From JAERML01 sp035687895 (GTDB lineage: Bacteria > Bacteroidota > Ignavibacteria > UBA10030 > UBA6906): a stretch of DNA of 17,271 nucleotides. The notes under the pieces were generated by a model that was given only the letters and a program-made list of their open reading frames with translations, was not told where the DNA came from and ran no database searches. Positions 6,153-14,182 of the stretch are shown here, piece after piece; the stretch's first letter is position 1, and each line of letters begins with the position of its first letter. The stretch lies in NCBI GenBank assembly GCA_035687895.1, contig DASRUE010000200.1, positions 1-17,271 on the forward strand, written 5' to 3'. The position numbers were made by a program, and so were the translations under genes.

Positions 6153-7967
6153 ATGGCTGAAGAAACAACATTTGCGAAGGATACAGCAGCAACCACGGCG
6201 GCATCATCGCCTGGTGAAACAGCAAAGTCAAGTAACGGAACGAAGAACTTCCCGGTGATCGACCGGGAGTACGGCGAAGCCGAATACAACGACCTGAGAA
6301 AACTGTACGAGGGAACCCTCGGTAAGATCAGCGAGGGTGAGATTGTCAGGGGAAGGGTCGTTGCCATCGTCGACAATGAGGTCTCCATCGATATTGGCTT
6401 CAAGTCCGAAGGGACGGTACCGTTGGCCGAATTCACCAACAAGGACGTGCTCAAAGTCGGTGACGAGATTGAGGTGTTCCTTGAGAGTGTGGAAAACAAA
6501 GATGGCCAGATGGTTCTCTCCCGCAAGCGCGCGGACTTCATGCGTATCTGGGAGCGGGTCACCAAGGCCTTTGAGACAGGCGAGGTGCTTCAAGGTCGCT
6601 GCGTTCGCCGCATCAAGGGCGGTATTGTCGTCGACCTTCTTGGTATCGATGCCTTTCTCCCCGGTTCCCAGATCGATGTTCGCCCGGTACGTGACTTTGA
6701 TGCATTCATCGGCAGGACGATGGATTTCCGTGTCGTGAAACTGAACCATCCTTCCGAGAACGTTGTGGTCAGCCATAAAGTCCTTGTGGAAGAGGAAATG
6801 TCGGGCCAGCGCAAGGCCATCCTTGAGGGACTTGAGAAGGGACAAATCCTCGAAGGAACCGTCAAGGCCATTACGGACTTTGGCGTGTTTGTGGATCTTG
6901 GCGGCGTTGACGGTCTCGTTCATATCACCGATCTCTCCTGGGGCCGCATCAACCACCCGTCCGAGATTGCAAAACTGGACCAGACGATCAACGTGGTAGT
7001 ACTGGACTTCGACCAGGAAAAGAAGAGAATCTCGTTGGGTTACAAGCAGCTCCAACCCCACCCGTGGGACAATATCCAGGACAAGTACCCCGTGGGCACA
7101 AAGGTTACCGGCAAGGTAGTCTCGTTGGCAGATTACGGTGCATTTGTGGAGATCGAAAAGGGGATCGAAGGACTCATCCACATCTCTGAGATGAGCTGGA
7201 CACAGCACATCAAGCATCCGTCGCAGGTCGTCTCGATGGGGCAGATGATCGAGGCCGTCATCCTGAGCCTTGACAAAGAAAGCAAGAAGACCTCGCTCGG
7301 CATCAAGCAGCTTGAGCCCGATCCATGGATGAACCTGATGCAGAAGTATCCGGTTGGTTCGCGCCACAAGGGCGTGGTACGAAACCTGACCAACTTCGGT
7401 GTGTTTGTCGAGCTGGAGCAGGGTGTGGACGGTCTCGTACACATTTCCGATCTGTCGTGGACGAAGAAGATCCGACACCCGGGTGAAATTGTGAAGAAGG
7501 GGGACCAGATCGAGGTGGTGATCCTGAGCGTGGATGTCGATCAACGACGGATTTCGCTCGGCCACAAGCAGATCGATGATAACCCATGGGACAAGTTCGG
7601 TGAGAGTTACCGTGTCGGTACAGAGATTCAGGGAAAGATTGTCCGCATAATCGAGAAGGGCGTGATCGTCGAACTTCCGCTAGGTGTGGATGGGTTTGTC
7701 CCGGTCTCGCAGCTTGCCACAACACAGGTGAAGAACATTGCCGAGAAGTTCAAGGTCGAAGATGTCCTGCCATTGAAGGTGGTGGAGTTTGACAAGGATT
7801 CCAAGAAGATTGTCCTCTCTGTTGCGGAATACATGAAGGACAAGGAATCCAAGATCGTTGAGGAGTACGCGGCGACGCACAAGCTCCCGGTGTCCACCAT
7901 CGGTGAGACCGCGACGATAACCGGACAACCGTTGTCTGGCGACACCTCGATTCCAACCGAGAACTAG
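6153..7967 (+). CDS. rpsA: 30S ribosomal protein S1, six S1 domains
   Basis: A 604-residue protein with six consecutive S1/OB-fold repeats at about 60-126, 142-210, 229-299, 314-386, 401-473 and 488-560. Repeats 3-5 are the most canonical, with signatures such as DFGVFVDLGGVDGLVHITDL and DYGAFVEIEKGIEGLIHISE. Repeats 1 and 2 are the divergent ribosome-docking type, and repeat 6 is less conserved. S1 binds mRNA on the 30S subunit and helps initiation on structured or weakly Shine-Dalgarno-bearing messages. An unstructured Ala/Thr/Ser-rich tail of about 35 residues precedes the first domain, and a short tail follows the last. It ends the cmk-ispH-rpsA cluster and is followed by an intrinsic terminator 20 bases downstream. 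Confidence 0.96.
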   Translation: MAEETTFAKDTAATTAASSPGETAKSSNGTKNFPVIDREYGEAEYNDLRKLYEGTLGKISEGEIVRGRVVAIVDNEVSIDIGFKSEGTVPLAEFTNKDVLKVGDEIEVFLESVENKDGQMVLSRKRADFMRIWERVTKAFETGEVLQGRCVRRIKGGIVVDLLGIDAFLPGSQIDVRPVRDFDAFIGRTMDFRVVKLNHPSENVVVSHKVLVEEEMSGQRKAILEGLEKGQILEGTVKAITDFGVFVDLGGVDGLVHITDLSWGRINHPSEIAKLDQTINVVVLDFDQEKKRISLGYKQLQPHPWDNIQDKYPVGTKVTGKVVSLADYGAFVEIEKGIEGLIHISEMSWTQHIKHPSQVVSMGQMIEAVILSLDKESKKTSLGIKQLEPDPWMNLMQKYPVGSRHKGVVRNLTNFGVFVELEQGVDGLVHISDLSWTKKIRHPGEIVKKGDQIEVVILSVDVDQRRISLGHKQIDDNPWDKFGESYRVGTEIQGKIVRIIEKGVIVELPLGVDGFVPVSQLATTQVKNIAEKFKVEDVLPLKVVEFDKDSKKIVLSVAEYMKDKESKIVEEYAATHKLPVSTIGETATITGQPLSGDTSIPTEN

Positions 7968-7987
7968 CGTTCACCGAACATCACCAG

Positions 7988-8021
7988 AAGAGCTGCCCGA
8001 ACGATCGGGCGGCTCTTTTTT
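7988..8021 (+). terminator. Intrinsic terminator after rpsA
   Basis: A 12-13 bp hairpin (arm 7988-8000, loop ACGA 8001-8004, arm 8005-8017) has GC-rich pairs and a single T-G wobble. It is followed by or merges with six T residues (8016-8021). It lies 20 bases past the rpsA stop and ends only 10 bases before the ATG of the next gene. Confidence 0.92.
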
Positions 8022-8031
8022 GTATCAGAAG

Positions 8032-9339
8032 ATGCCAACTGTCTCTCTCTATACACTCGGATGCAAGCTGAACTTTGCCGAGACCTCAACGCTCGGCAAA
8101 GAGTTCATGGATCGCGGGTTTGACGTTATCGAATTCGGCGCGCCGGCCGACGTGTGCGTAATAAATACTTGCAGCGTGACCGAGCGGGCAGATAGACAAT
8201 GCCGGCAGGTTGTCCGCAGGGCTCTTCGTACCTCACACAATCCCTACGTCGTGGTCACCGGCTGTTACGCCCAGCTACGCCCCGACGAGATTGCCCGCAT
8301 TCCCGGAGTCGATCTTGTGCTGGGTGCGCGTGAAAAATCTGCCTTGTTCGATTTTGCTGGAAGTTTGGAAAAGAAGCTCTATCCCCATGTCGCTGTTTCC
8401 GACATCAAAACCGTTGGTAACTTTGGACCCGCAACGACCAACAGAGGGGATCGAACACGTGCGTATCTCAAAGTACAGGACGGGTGTGATTTCAACTGCA
8501 CCTTCTGCACGATCCCTCTGGCTCGCGGAGAGAGCAGAAGCCAGAGCATTGAAGCTTGCGTTGCACAAGCGCGTGAGCTCGTTGTAGAGGGGTTCAGAGA
8601 GATCACGCTTACCGGTGTGAACGTGGGGGATTTCGGAAAGAAGTCGGGCACTACGCTGTTGGCGTTACTCCAACATCTCGTAACGGTAGAGGGACTGGAA
8701 CGCATCCGAGTCAGTTCAATCGAACCCAACCTGCTCACAGAAGAGCTGATCCGTTTTGTGGCAGACCATCCGAAGACCTGCAAGCATTTCCACGTCCCGC
8801 TCCAGAGCGGAAGCGACATGATCCTGCGCTCCATGCGCCGCCGGTATACCACGGATCGATTTGCAGAAGTCATTCACTCCATACGCCGGCGCATTCCCGA
8901 ATGCGGGATTGGTGTTGATGTGATCACAGGTTTTCCCGGCGAAACGGATCCGTACTTTGAACAGACGTGTAGTTTTCTGGAATCACTTCCAATTTCGTAT
9001 CTCCATGTGTTTACATACTCGGAACGGCCGGAGACGCCGGCAGCATCTCTAGCGGGGCGGGTGGAACCGAAGCTGAGGTTCAGAAGGAGCGATGTGCTGC
9101 GCATGCTCGGCCATCGAAAGAAAAGAGCGTTCTACCAGAATATGAAAGGGCGGACGGTGAACGTGTTGCTTGAGCATGATGTCCAAGACGGCTGCAGACT
9201 CGGGTATACTGACAACTATGTCCGCGTGGCCGTACCGCTTGAGTGCACAGAACCGAACACGTTTGTCAGGGCTGAAATTGTTGGTGCTGAAGATGAGCTT
9301 TGTCGTGGCAGGATGGATGTATCGGAGGTCGCGGCATGA
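8032..9339 (+). CDS. mtaB: tRNA N6-threonylcarbamoyladenosine-37 methylthiotransferase (MtaB-like)
   Basis: A 435-residue member of the MiaB/RimO/MtaB family. The N-terminal UPF0004 domain has its cluster cysteines Cys11 (TLGCKLN), Cys47 (NTCSVTERAD) and Cys78 (VTGCYAQ). The radical-SAM domain has Cys152, Cys156 and Cys159 in DGCDFNCTFCTIPLARG. A C-terminal TRAM-like region follows (to about residue 425). The TLGCKLN and ETS motifs and the length fit MtaB, which converts t6A37 to ms2t6A37 in tRNAs reading ANN codons, better than MiaB (TxGCQMN) or RimO. The start chosen is the ATG at 8032 because an in-frame TTG at 8020 lies inside the terminator. There is no good Shine-Dalgarno. The stop overlaps the DUF512 gene by ATGA. 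Confidence 0.9.
   Translation: MPTVSLYTLGCKLNFAETSTLGKEFMDRGFDVIEFGAPADVCVINTCSVTERADRQCRQVVRRALRTSHNPYVVVTGCYAQLRPDEIARIPGVDLVLGAREKSALFDFAGSLEKKLYPHVAVSDIKTVGNFGPATTNRGDRTRAYLKVQDGCDFNCTFCTIPLARGESRSQSIEACVAQARELVVEGFREITLTGVNVGDFGKKSGTTLLALLQHLVTVEGLERIRVSSIEPNLLTEELIRFVADHPKTCKHFHVPLQSGSDMILRSMRRRYTTDRFAEVIHSIRRRIPECGIGVDVITGFPGETDPYFEQTCSFLESLPISYLHVFTYSERPETPAASLAGRVEPKLRFRRSDVLRMLGHRKKRAFYQNMKGRTVNVLLEHDVQDGCRLGYTDNYVRVAVPLECTEPNTFVRAEIVGAEDELCRGRMDVSEVAA
9324..9329 (+). promoter_or_regulatory. Ribosome binding site deciding the DUF512-protein start
   Basis: GGAGGT lies 6 bases before the ATG at 9336 and within the end of mtaB. It supports this ATG over an in-frame TTG at 9300. Confidence 0.75.
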
Positions 9340-10682
9340 AAATCACCTCGGTAGAACCAAACAGCATTGCCGATGAGTTGGGCATCCGCCAGGGCGACGA
9401 TCTTCTGGAGATCAACGGTCGCCGTGTCAAGGACGCAATCGACTACAGGTTCTCCGAGCCGGACGAGACGGTCTCGCTCAAGGTTGCGCGGGATCGGGAG
9501 GTTGTCATCTACGACATTGAGAAGGAGGAGGGCGATCGAATTGGGATTGACTTTGAAGAGATGAAAATCCTCTCCTGTGGCAACGATTGCATCTTCTGCT
9601 TCGTTGACCAGAATCCGACGGGGCTCAGGAATCAACTCTACTTTCGTGATGGCGATTACCGTCTATCGTTCATGTATGGCAACTACACCACCATGACGAA
9701 CGCGGGACCCGCCATCCTCGATCGGATCATCGAGCAGCGGCTTTCGCCCCAGTATATCTCCGTTCATGTTACCGATTTCGAAATTCGCAAGCGGTTGATG
9801 GGGCTCAAGAAAGATGACTTCATCCTGGACAAGATCAAAAGGCTGCACGATAACGGTATTGACATGCACACCCAAATTGTCCTCTGTCCGGAGATCAATG
9901 ATGGGGATGCACTGACCAAGACCGTTTCCGACCTCTATCAATTCCATGAACATATCATTTCACTGGCCATAGTGCCCGTGGGACTGACCGACCACCGGTT
10001 TGGGTTGGCCCAGCTGAAAAAGGTTGATCACGAGTACGCGAAAACCCTGCTCGGAATTGTAGAAGTCTGGCAGGACAGGTTCCGCGCAGAAATCGGGCGG
10101 TCTTTTGTGTATCCATCGGATGAATTCCATATTGTTGCCGGACGCAAGATTCCCCCAGCGAAGTACTATGACGGCTTCCCCCAGATCGAGAACGGCGTCG
10201 GGATCGTGCGGGATTTTGTTCAGGCATTCAAGAAGCAATCAACCGGCTTCCCGGAACGACTTGCACGCCTGCGACGACTAACGATGGTGACCGGAGAGCT
10301 GGCTGCCGGCTTCATGCAGACGGAGATCCTGCCGCGCCTCGACCGGATCAAGGGGCTCGACGTGAGTCTTGAAGTCGCACCCAACACTCTCTACGGACGA
10401 AGCGTCACCGTGGCTGGACTTCTGTCGGGGAAATGCATATATTCAGCGTTAGAAGGGAAGGACAGTGGCGACATGATTTTACTCCCTCCAGAAATCTTGA
10501 ATGCCGACGGTCTCTTCCTCGATGATATGACGGTCCAGGAATTGGAAGAGCAGTTGCACATCCCGGTCATGGTGTTTGAGGGAAGCTGGAGCGATGTGTT
10601 CAATAACCTGAAATCACCACACAGGAGGGCGCGTACCCAGACTTTGTTACCATTACTCAATCCACAGCAACAATCAGTCTAA
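9336..10682 (+). CDS. DUF512-family protein: PDZ domain plus radical-SAM-like Fe-S domain
   Basis: A 448-residue protein, usual length for the DUF512 family. The N-terminal 60-70 residues form a PDZ-like module (NSIADELGIRQGDDLLEING). A radical-SAM-type CX3CX2C motif follows: Cys81, Cys85 and Cys88 in SCGNDCIFCFVDQNP. The family signature RLSFMYGNYTTMTN is nearby, and ISVHVTDFEIRKRLMG and HTQIVLCPEINDG come further on. The C-terminal half is the DUF512 domain proper, including VTGELAAGF and a segment around VAPNTLYGRSVTVAGLLSG. The function is unknown in general; the motifs argue for an iron-sulfur enzyme. The ATG overlaps the mtaB stop (ATGA), so translation is coupled to a tRNA-modifying radical-SAM enzyme, and truA is two genes away. 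Confidence 0.9.
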   Translation: MKITSVEPNSIADELGIRQGDDLLEINGRRVKDAIDYRFSEPDETVSLKVARDREVVIYDIEKEEGDRIGIDFEEMKILSCGNDCIFCFVDQNPTGLRNQLYFRDGDYRLSFMYGNYTTMTNAGPAILDRIIEQRLSPQYISVHVTDFEIRKRLMGLKKDDFILDKIKRLHDNGIDMHTQIVLCPEINDGDALTKTVSDLYQFHEHIISLAIVPVGLTDHRFGLAQLKKVDHEYAKTLLGIVEVWQDRFRAEIGRSFVYPSDEFHIVAGRKIPPAKYYDGFPQIENGVGIVRDFVQAFKKQSTGFPERLARLRRLTMVTGELAAGFMQTEILPRLDRIKGLDVSLEVAPNTLYGRSVTVAGLLSGKCIYSALEGKDSGDMILLPPEILNADGLFLDDMTVQELEEQLHIPVMVFEGSWSDVFNNLKSPHRRARTQTLLPLLNPQQQSV

Positions 10683-10700
10683 TACCTCAAGGGTTTGATT

Positions 10701-11462
10701 ATGGGAACAATGAACCGGGCCGTTATATCCCTCTTCCTTTTCACCTCGATCCTCCACGCCGGCAACACACCCTCATCGTTATACACACAGTTTGAAGTCC
10801 GGCAACACCTCTTCGGCACATCCGATGCCATCCGGTTTTCTTCATCTGTCGAGCCATTCCAGGGTACATCCGCAGGGGAAAAATCAGTCGGGCTTGCTGC
10901 CATCTATTCCCTGCTCCTTCCCGGAATGGGGGAGGTCTATGCAAACGGGTTCTCTTCTGGCAAGTACTTTCTGATCGCCGAGGGGGCGCTCTGGCTCACG
11001 TACGCGACGTTCGAAGTGTACGGCAATACCCTGCGCGATGATTCCCGTGCGTTTGCAGCGTCGAGAGCTGGCGTGACGCTTTGGGGAAAGGATGAACAGT
11101 ACTTCATCGACATCGGTAACTTCCTCAACATTGACGACTACAACGACAAGCAGCTTCGCGACCGCGAACCTGAACGGCTGTATCCTGTCGCTGGGTATGC
11201 GTGGGATTGGCGGGACGACGTGCTCCGGGCTTCCTACCGGGAACAACGCATCAAGGGTGAAACTATGTACAACAACCGGAAGTTCGTCGTAGCAGCAATC
11301 ATCATCAATCACGTCGGCAGCGCCATCAATGCAGCCCGTGCAGCCATTGCCCATAACAATGCCGTGGACGAGCAGTTTGGAGATCTTCAATTTCATGCAA
11401 CTGTCATGGGAGGTTTGGAACAGCCACATGGTGTGCTGCTGACGGTCTCCAAGGGTTTCTGA
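10701..11462 (+). CDS. DUF5683-like exported or membrane protein
   Basis: A 253-residue protein with a signal peptide: MGTMNRAVISLFLFTSILHA ends in a plausible signal peptidase site. An AAGGG 7 bases before the ATG at 10701 supports this start over a TTG at 10695 or ATG at 10710. A hydrophobic stretch AAIYSLLLPGMGEVYANG (about 66-83) followed by FLIAEGALWLTYATFEVYG (about 90-108) resembles the PGxGQ-Y membrane module of DUF5683 proteins in Bacteroidota. A third hydrophobic stretch lies near 195-214 (KFVVAAIIINHVGSAINAA). The middle contains an aromatic, charged region (FLNIDDYNDKQLRDREPERL). The protein ends in Phe after alternating hydrophobic residues, as outer-membrane barrels often do, but it is too short in strands to claim that. 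The function is unknown. It sits 18 bases after the DUF512 gene and 16 before truA. Confidence 0.7.
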   Translation: MGTMNRAVISLFLFTSILHAGNTPSSLYTQFEVRQHLFGTSDAIRFSSSVEPFQGTSAGEKSVGLAAIYSLLLPGMGEVYANGFSSGKYFLIAEGALWLTYATFEVYGNTLRDDSRAFAASRAGVTLWGKDEQYFIDIGNFLNIDDYNDKQLRDREPERLYPVAGYAWDWRDDVLRASYREQRIKGETMYNNRKFVVAAIIINHVGSAINAARAAIAHNNAVDEQFGDLQFHATVMGGLEQPHGVLLTVSKGF

Positions 11463-11478
11463 CATCTCTCCGGTGCAC

Positions 11479-12222
11479 ATGCGTAATATCAAGCTCACTC
11501 TTGAATACGACGGCACGAATTTCGTCGGCTGGCAGTCGCAGATGAATAGGAGAAGTGTTCAGGACGAGATCACCAAAGTGCTCGATCAGATTCTCCAGGA
11601 ATCCATCATTCTGACCGGAGCCGGTCGGACAGACTCAGGGGTGCATGCCCGCGGACAGGTGGCAAACTTCCGGACGGCCTCGACCATGGGCGCCAATTCC
11701 ATCCTGAGTGCGCTCAACGGAATTCTTCCCGAAGATATCTACGTCCGCTCTGCCGAGGAGGTTCATGAGGACTTCCACGCCCGATTCGACGCAACTGAGC
11801 GTGTTTACCGTTACTTCATTTCTCTTAAACCATCCGCCATCGGGCGGCAATACCAGTGGTTCATCAAATACGATCTCGATCTCGAGTCGATGAATGAAGT
11901 GGCACGTCTGATTGTGGGCGAACATGACTTTGAATCTTTCTGCAAGAACGAAGCAGAGGTGAACCATTACCGATGCACGATCACCAAATCAGTGTGGGTG
12001 AAGGCGCAGGGAAATCTCATCTATGAAGTGCGGGGGAACAGGTTCCTCCACGGAATGGTCCGGGCGTTGGTTGGCACCATGGTGGATGTCGGGCGGGGTT
12101 TCACTCCGGCATCGGGATTTCAGGATATCATGGCCGCCAAGGATCGACGCAAGGCAGGGATGGCAGCGTTGCCGCAAGGGCTCTTTCTCGAAGAGGTTCT
12201 GTACCCTCCTGTCACAGTCTGA
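11479..12222 (+). CDS. truA: tRNA pseudouridine(38-40) synthase TruA
   Basis: A 247-residue protein of standard length. The N-terminal TruA signature LTLEYDGTNFVGWQSQ is followed by the catalytic motif GAGRTDSGVHARGQVANF, with the nucleophilic Asp52. Conserved HEDFHARFDATERVYRYFI and GEHDFESFCK follow, then the C-terminal NRFLHGMVRALVGTMVDVG. TruA isomerises uridines 38-40 of the tRNA anticodon stem-loop. I chose the ATG at 11479; a GTG two codons earlier (11473) is possible and would add only Val/Met-His. Shine-Dalgarno pairing is weak at both. With mtaB upstream it makes two anticodon-loop modification genes in one cluster. Confidence 0.95.
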   Translation: MRNIKLTLEYDGTNFVGWQSQMNRRSVQDEITKVLDQILQESIILTGAGRTDSGVHARGQVANFRTASTMGANSILSALNGILPEDIYVRSAEEVHEDFHARFDATERVYRYFISLKPSAIGRQYQWFIKYDLDLESMNEVARLIVGEHDFESFCKNEAEVNHYRCTITKSVWVKAQGNLIYEVRGNRFLHGMVRALVGTMVDVGRGFTPASGFQDIMAAKDRRKAGMAALPQGLFLEEVLYPPVTV

Positions 12223-12308
12223 ACGTCTCTTTCATCTTTCTGGCTTCTTCGAGTCATCGTTCGTTTCTCATGTTTTTCTCACCCCCAACAGCTTGAGGTA
12301 CCCTCGCC

Positions 12309-13985
12309 ATGTCTCCGCGAATAACCGTTGCCATCGTTTACTTTCTGCTTTTCTCCACATATCTCGCTCCCGGAGCATTGCCTCAGGTATCATCATCAAC
12401 CTCTAACCCCATAACAAGGGAAGCTGTTGCCGGAGCGGAAAAAGTTATCGGGCTGGGCTTCACCGAGGTCGAACGCGATTCGATGCTTGAGGGACTGAAG
12501 GAGCAACTCGGCAACTATCAGGGGATCAGGGCGGTCACGATACCGAATGGTGTTCCACCCGCTGTGATGTTCAATCCCATTCCCGTCGGGATGAAGTTCG
12601 AGAAAAGCCGGACGCCGTTTATGGCCACACCGCCAGGCAAAATTGTTCTTCCGGCGGACAAGGAAGAACTTGCCTTCTATTCGGTAGGACAATTGGGATT
12701 TCTTCTGAAGACCAGGCAAATCTCCAGCGTCGAGCTGACGCGTATGTACCTCGATCGCTTGAAGAGGTACGGACCGAAACTGGAGTGCGTCATCACGTTG
12801 ACTGAAGACATCGCGATGCACCAGGCCAGAAGAGCCGACAAAGAGATTGCGGACGGCAAGTACCGTGGGCCTCTGCATGGGATACCATATGGTGCCAAAG
12901 ATCTTCTTTCAACAAAAGGCGTGCGGACCACATGGGGTTCGGTACCCTACAAGGAACAGTTGATTGATGAGGATGCGACGGTGATACGTCGGCTGGAGGA
13001 GGCTGGCGCAGTTCTGGTGGCAAAGCTGACGATGGGTGAGTTGGCGTGGGGAGATGTCTGGTTTGGCGGGAAGACCAGGAACCCATGGAACTACGAGCAG
13101 GGCTCGAGCGGGTCATCGGCCGGCTCTGCTGTGGCAACGGCGGCAGGGTTGGTCGGGTTTGCGATAGGGACAGAGACCTGGGGCTCGATCGTGTCGCCGT
13201 CGACGCGGTGTGGCACAACAGGGCTTCGACCGACGTACGGTCGCGTGAGCAGATCAGGAGCAATGGCGCTGAGCTGGACGATGGACAAGATCGGTTCGAT
13301 TTGCAGAACGGTGGAGGACTGTGCGTTGGTTTTCAACGTTATCCAGGGTCCGGATGGGAAGGATCAGACGCTCTACGACGTTCCGTTCAACTATGATCAC
13401 AACGTAGCACTGGGCAGGTTGCGTATCGGCTACCTGAAGAGCGACTTCGATAGTGTGGAAGGAGACCACTCACTCAACGATGCCACTCTTGCAACACTCC
13501 GTTCTCTTGGTGCCACCCTCATTCCCATTGCTCTCCCTAAATATCCGATGAACGATATCTCGATTATCCTTAGTGCTGAAGCGGGTGCGGCCTTCGACGA
13601 GCTTACACGGAGTGGTCAGGACGACCTGCTGGTCCGCCAGATCAAGAATGCTTGGCCAAACGTCTTTCGGCTTTCCCGTTTCATCCCGGCGGTTGAATAT
13701 ATTCAAGCGAACCGGATTCGTTACCTCGTGATTCAAGAGATGGCTCGATTGATGGACACAATCGATGTCTATGTTGCCCCATCATTCCAGGGGGATAATC
13801 TGTTGCTCACGAATCTGACGGGTCATCCGTGCGTTGTTCTCCCCAATGGTTTTTCCAAGGAAGGCACACCTGCAAGCATTACATTTATTGGAAGCCTCTT
13901 TGACGAAGGCAAACTCCTTGCCGTGGCAAAGAAATATCAGGATGCGACCGACTTCCACCTGCGGCATCCTGTGCTCAAAGAATGA
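12309..13985 (+). CDS. Amidase-signature family hydrolase, probably exported
   Basis: A 558-residue protein starts at an ATG about 10 bases after GAGGT. The first about 25 residues look like a signal peptide (RITVAIVYFLLFSTYLAPGA). About 90 residues without clear identity follow, then the amidase-signature domain from about residue 120. The Ser-cisSer-Lys triad can be read: Lys197 (PYGAKDLLS), Ser269 (GSSGSSAGSA) and Ser293 (TETWGSIVSPSTRCG). The spacing of 24 between the serines matches GatA and FAAH. It hydrolyses an amide bond, but the substrate is not evident. The leader and N-terminal extension argue against it being the GatA subunit of the tRNA amidotransferase, which is cytoplasmic, lacks such an extension and sits with gatB/gatC in many genomes. 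It stands alone between truA and yifB with no partner gene. Confidence 0.88.
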   Translation: MSPRITVAIVYFLLFSTYLAPGALPQVSSSTSNPITREAVAGAEKVIGLGFTEVERDSMLEGLKEQLGNYQGIRAVTIPNGVPPAVMFNPIPVGMKFEKSRTPFMATPPGKIVLPADKEELAFYSVGQLGFLLKTRQISSVELTRMYLDRLKRYGPKLECVITLTEDIAMHQARRADKEIADGKYRGPLHGIPYGAKDLLSTKGVRTTWGSVPYKEQLIDEDATVIRRLEEAGAVLVAKLTMGELAWGDVWFGGKTRNPWNYEQGSSGSSAGSAVATAAGLVGFAIGTETWGSIVSPSTRCGTTGLRPTYGRVSRSGAMALSWTMDKIGSICRTVEDCALVFNVIQGPDGKDQTLYDVPFNYDHNVALGRLRIGYLKSDFDSVEGDHSLNDATLATLRSLGATLIPIALPKYPMNDISIILSAEAGAAFDELTRSGQDDLLVRQIKNAWPNVFRLSRFIPAVEYIQANRIRYLVIQEMARLMDTIDVYVAPSFQGDNLLLTNLTGHPCVVLPNGFSKEGTPASITFIGSLFDEGKLLAVAKKYQDATDFHLRHPVLKE

Positions 13986-14067
13986 CGCTGCCTGAAGCGC
14001 GCGACTTGCCACCGGGAGGGGATGTAGCGGAGATCAAGCCAAATGTGGGGTTACGAAAGTCCGCGTC

Positions 14068-14096
14068 TTGACTTTCCATTCTCAAATGGCTATGTT
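14068..14096 (+). promoter_or_regulatory. Candidate promoter for yifB, overlapping repeat copy 1
   Basis: TTGACT (14068-14073, five of six to TTGACA) and TATGTT (14091-14096, four of six to TATAAT) are separated by 17 bases. The repeat and the CCATT...AATGG dyad (14076-14080/14085-14089) lie in the spacer, where a repressor or activator could act. The leader would be about 80 bases. Confidence 0.4.
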
Positions 14097-14148
14097 CCCC
14101 CGAAGGTTTTTCGCTTCCTCTCTCAGTTGACTTTCCATTTGTTCATGG
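14068..14148 (+). repeat. Two-copy 13-base direct repeat with dyads upstream of yifB
   Basis: TTGACTTTCCATT occurs exactly at 14068-14080 and again at 14127-14139, 59 bases apart. Each copy runs into a small inverted repeat: CCATT/AATGG with a 4-base loop in copy 1, and CCAT/ATGG (14135-14138/14145-14148) with a 6-base loop in copy 2. Only copy 1 has a -10-like hexamer at the right distance. The shared extension beyond the -35 hexamer suggests a protein-binding site or a duplicated promoter element. The rest of the 197-base gap after the amidase shows no terminator or ORF that I can support. Confidence 0.6.
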
Positions 14149-14182
14149 GGTCCTCTTCTCACCGATCCAGGCAGGGATAGAT

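Noticed and set aside
6228..7565. A 445-codon open frame on the minus strand opposite rpsA
   Set aside because: It lies wholly inside a clear six-domain S1 gene; codon bias of the + strand gene leaves the opposite frame open. The product resembles no family I recognise.
8020..8031. TTG at 8020 as the start of mtaB
   Set aside because: It lies in the T-run of the rpsA terminator; the ATG at 8032 gives the family-typical N-terminus.
14127..14155. Second copy of the yifB repeat as a second promoter
   Set aside because: TTGACT is present but 17 bases on there is GTCCTC, which is not a -10 hexamer.
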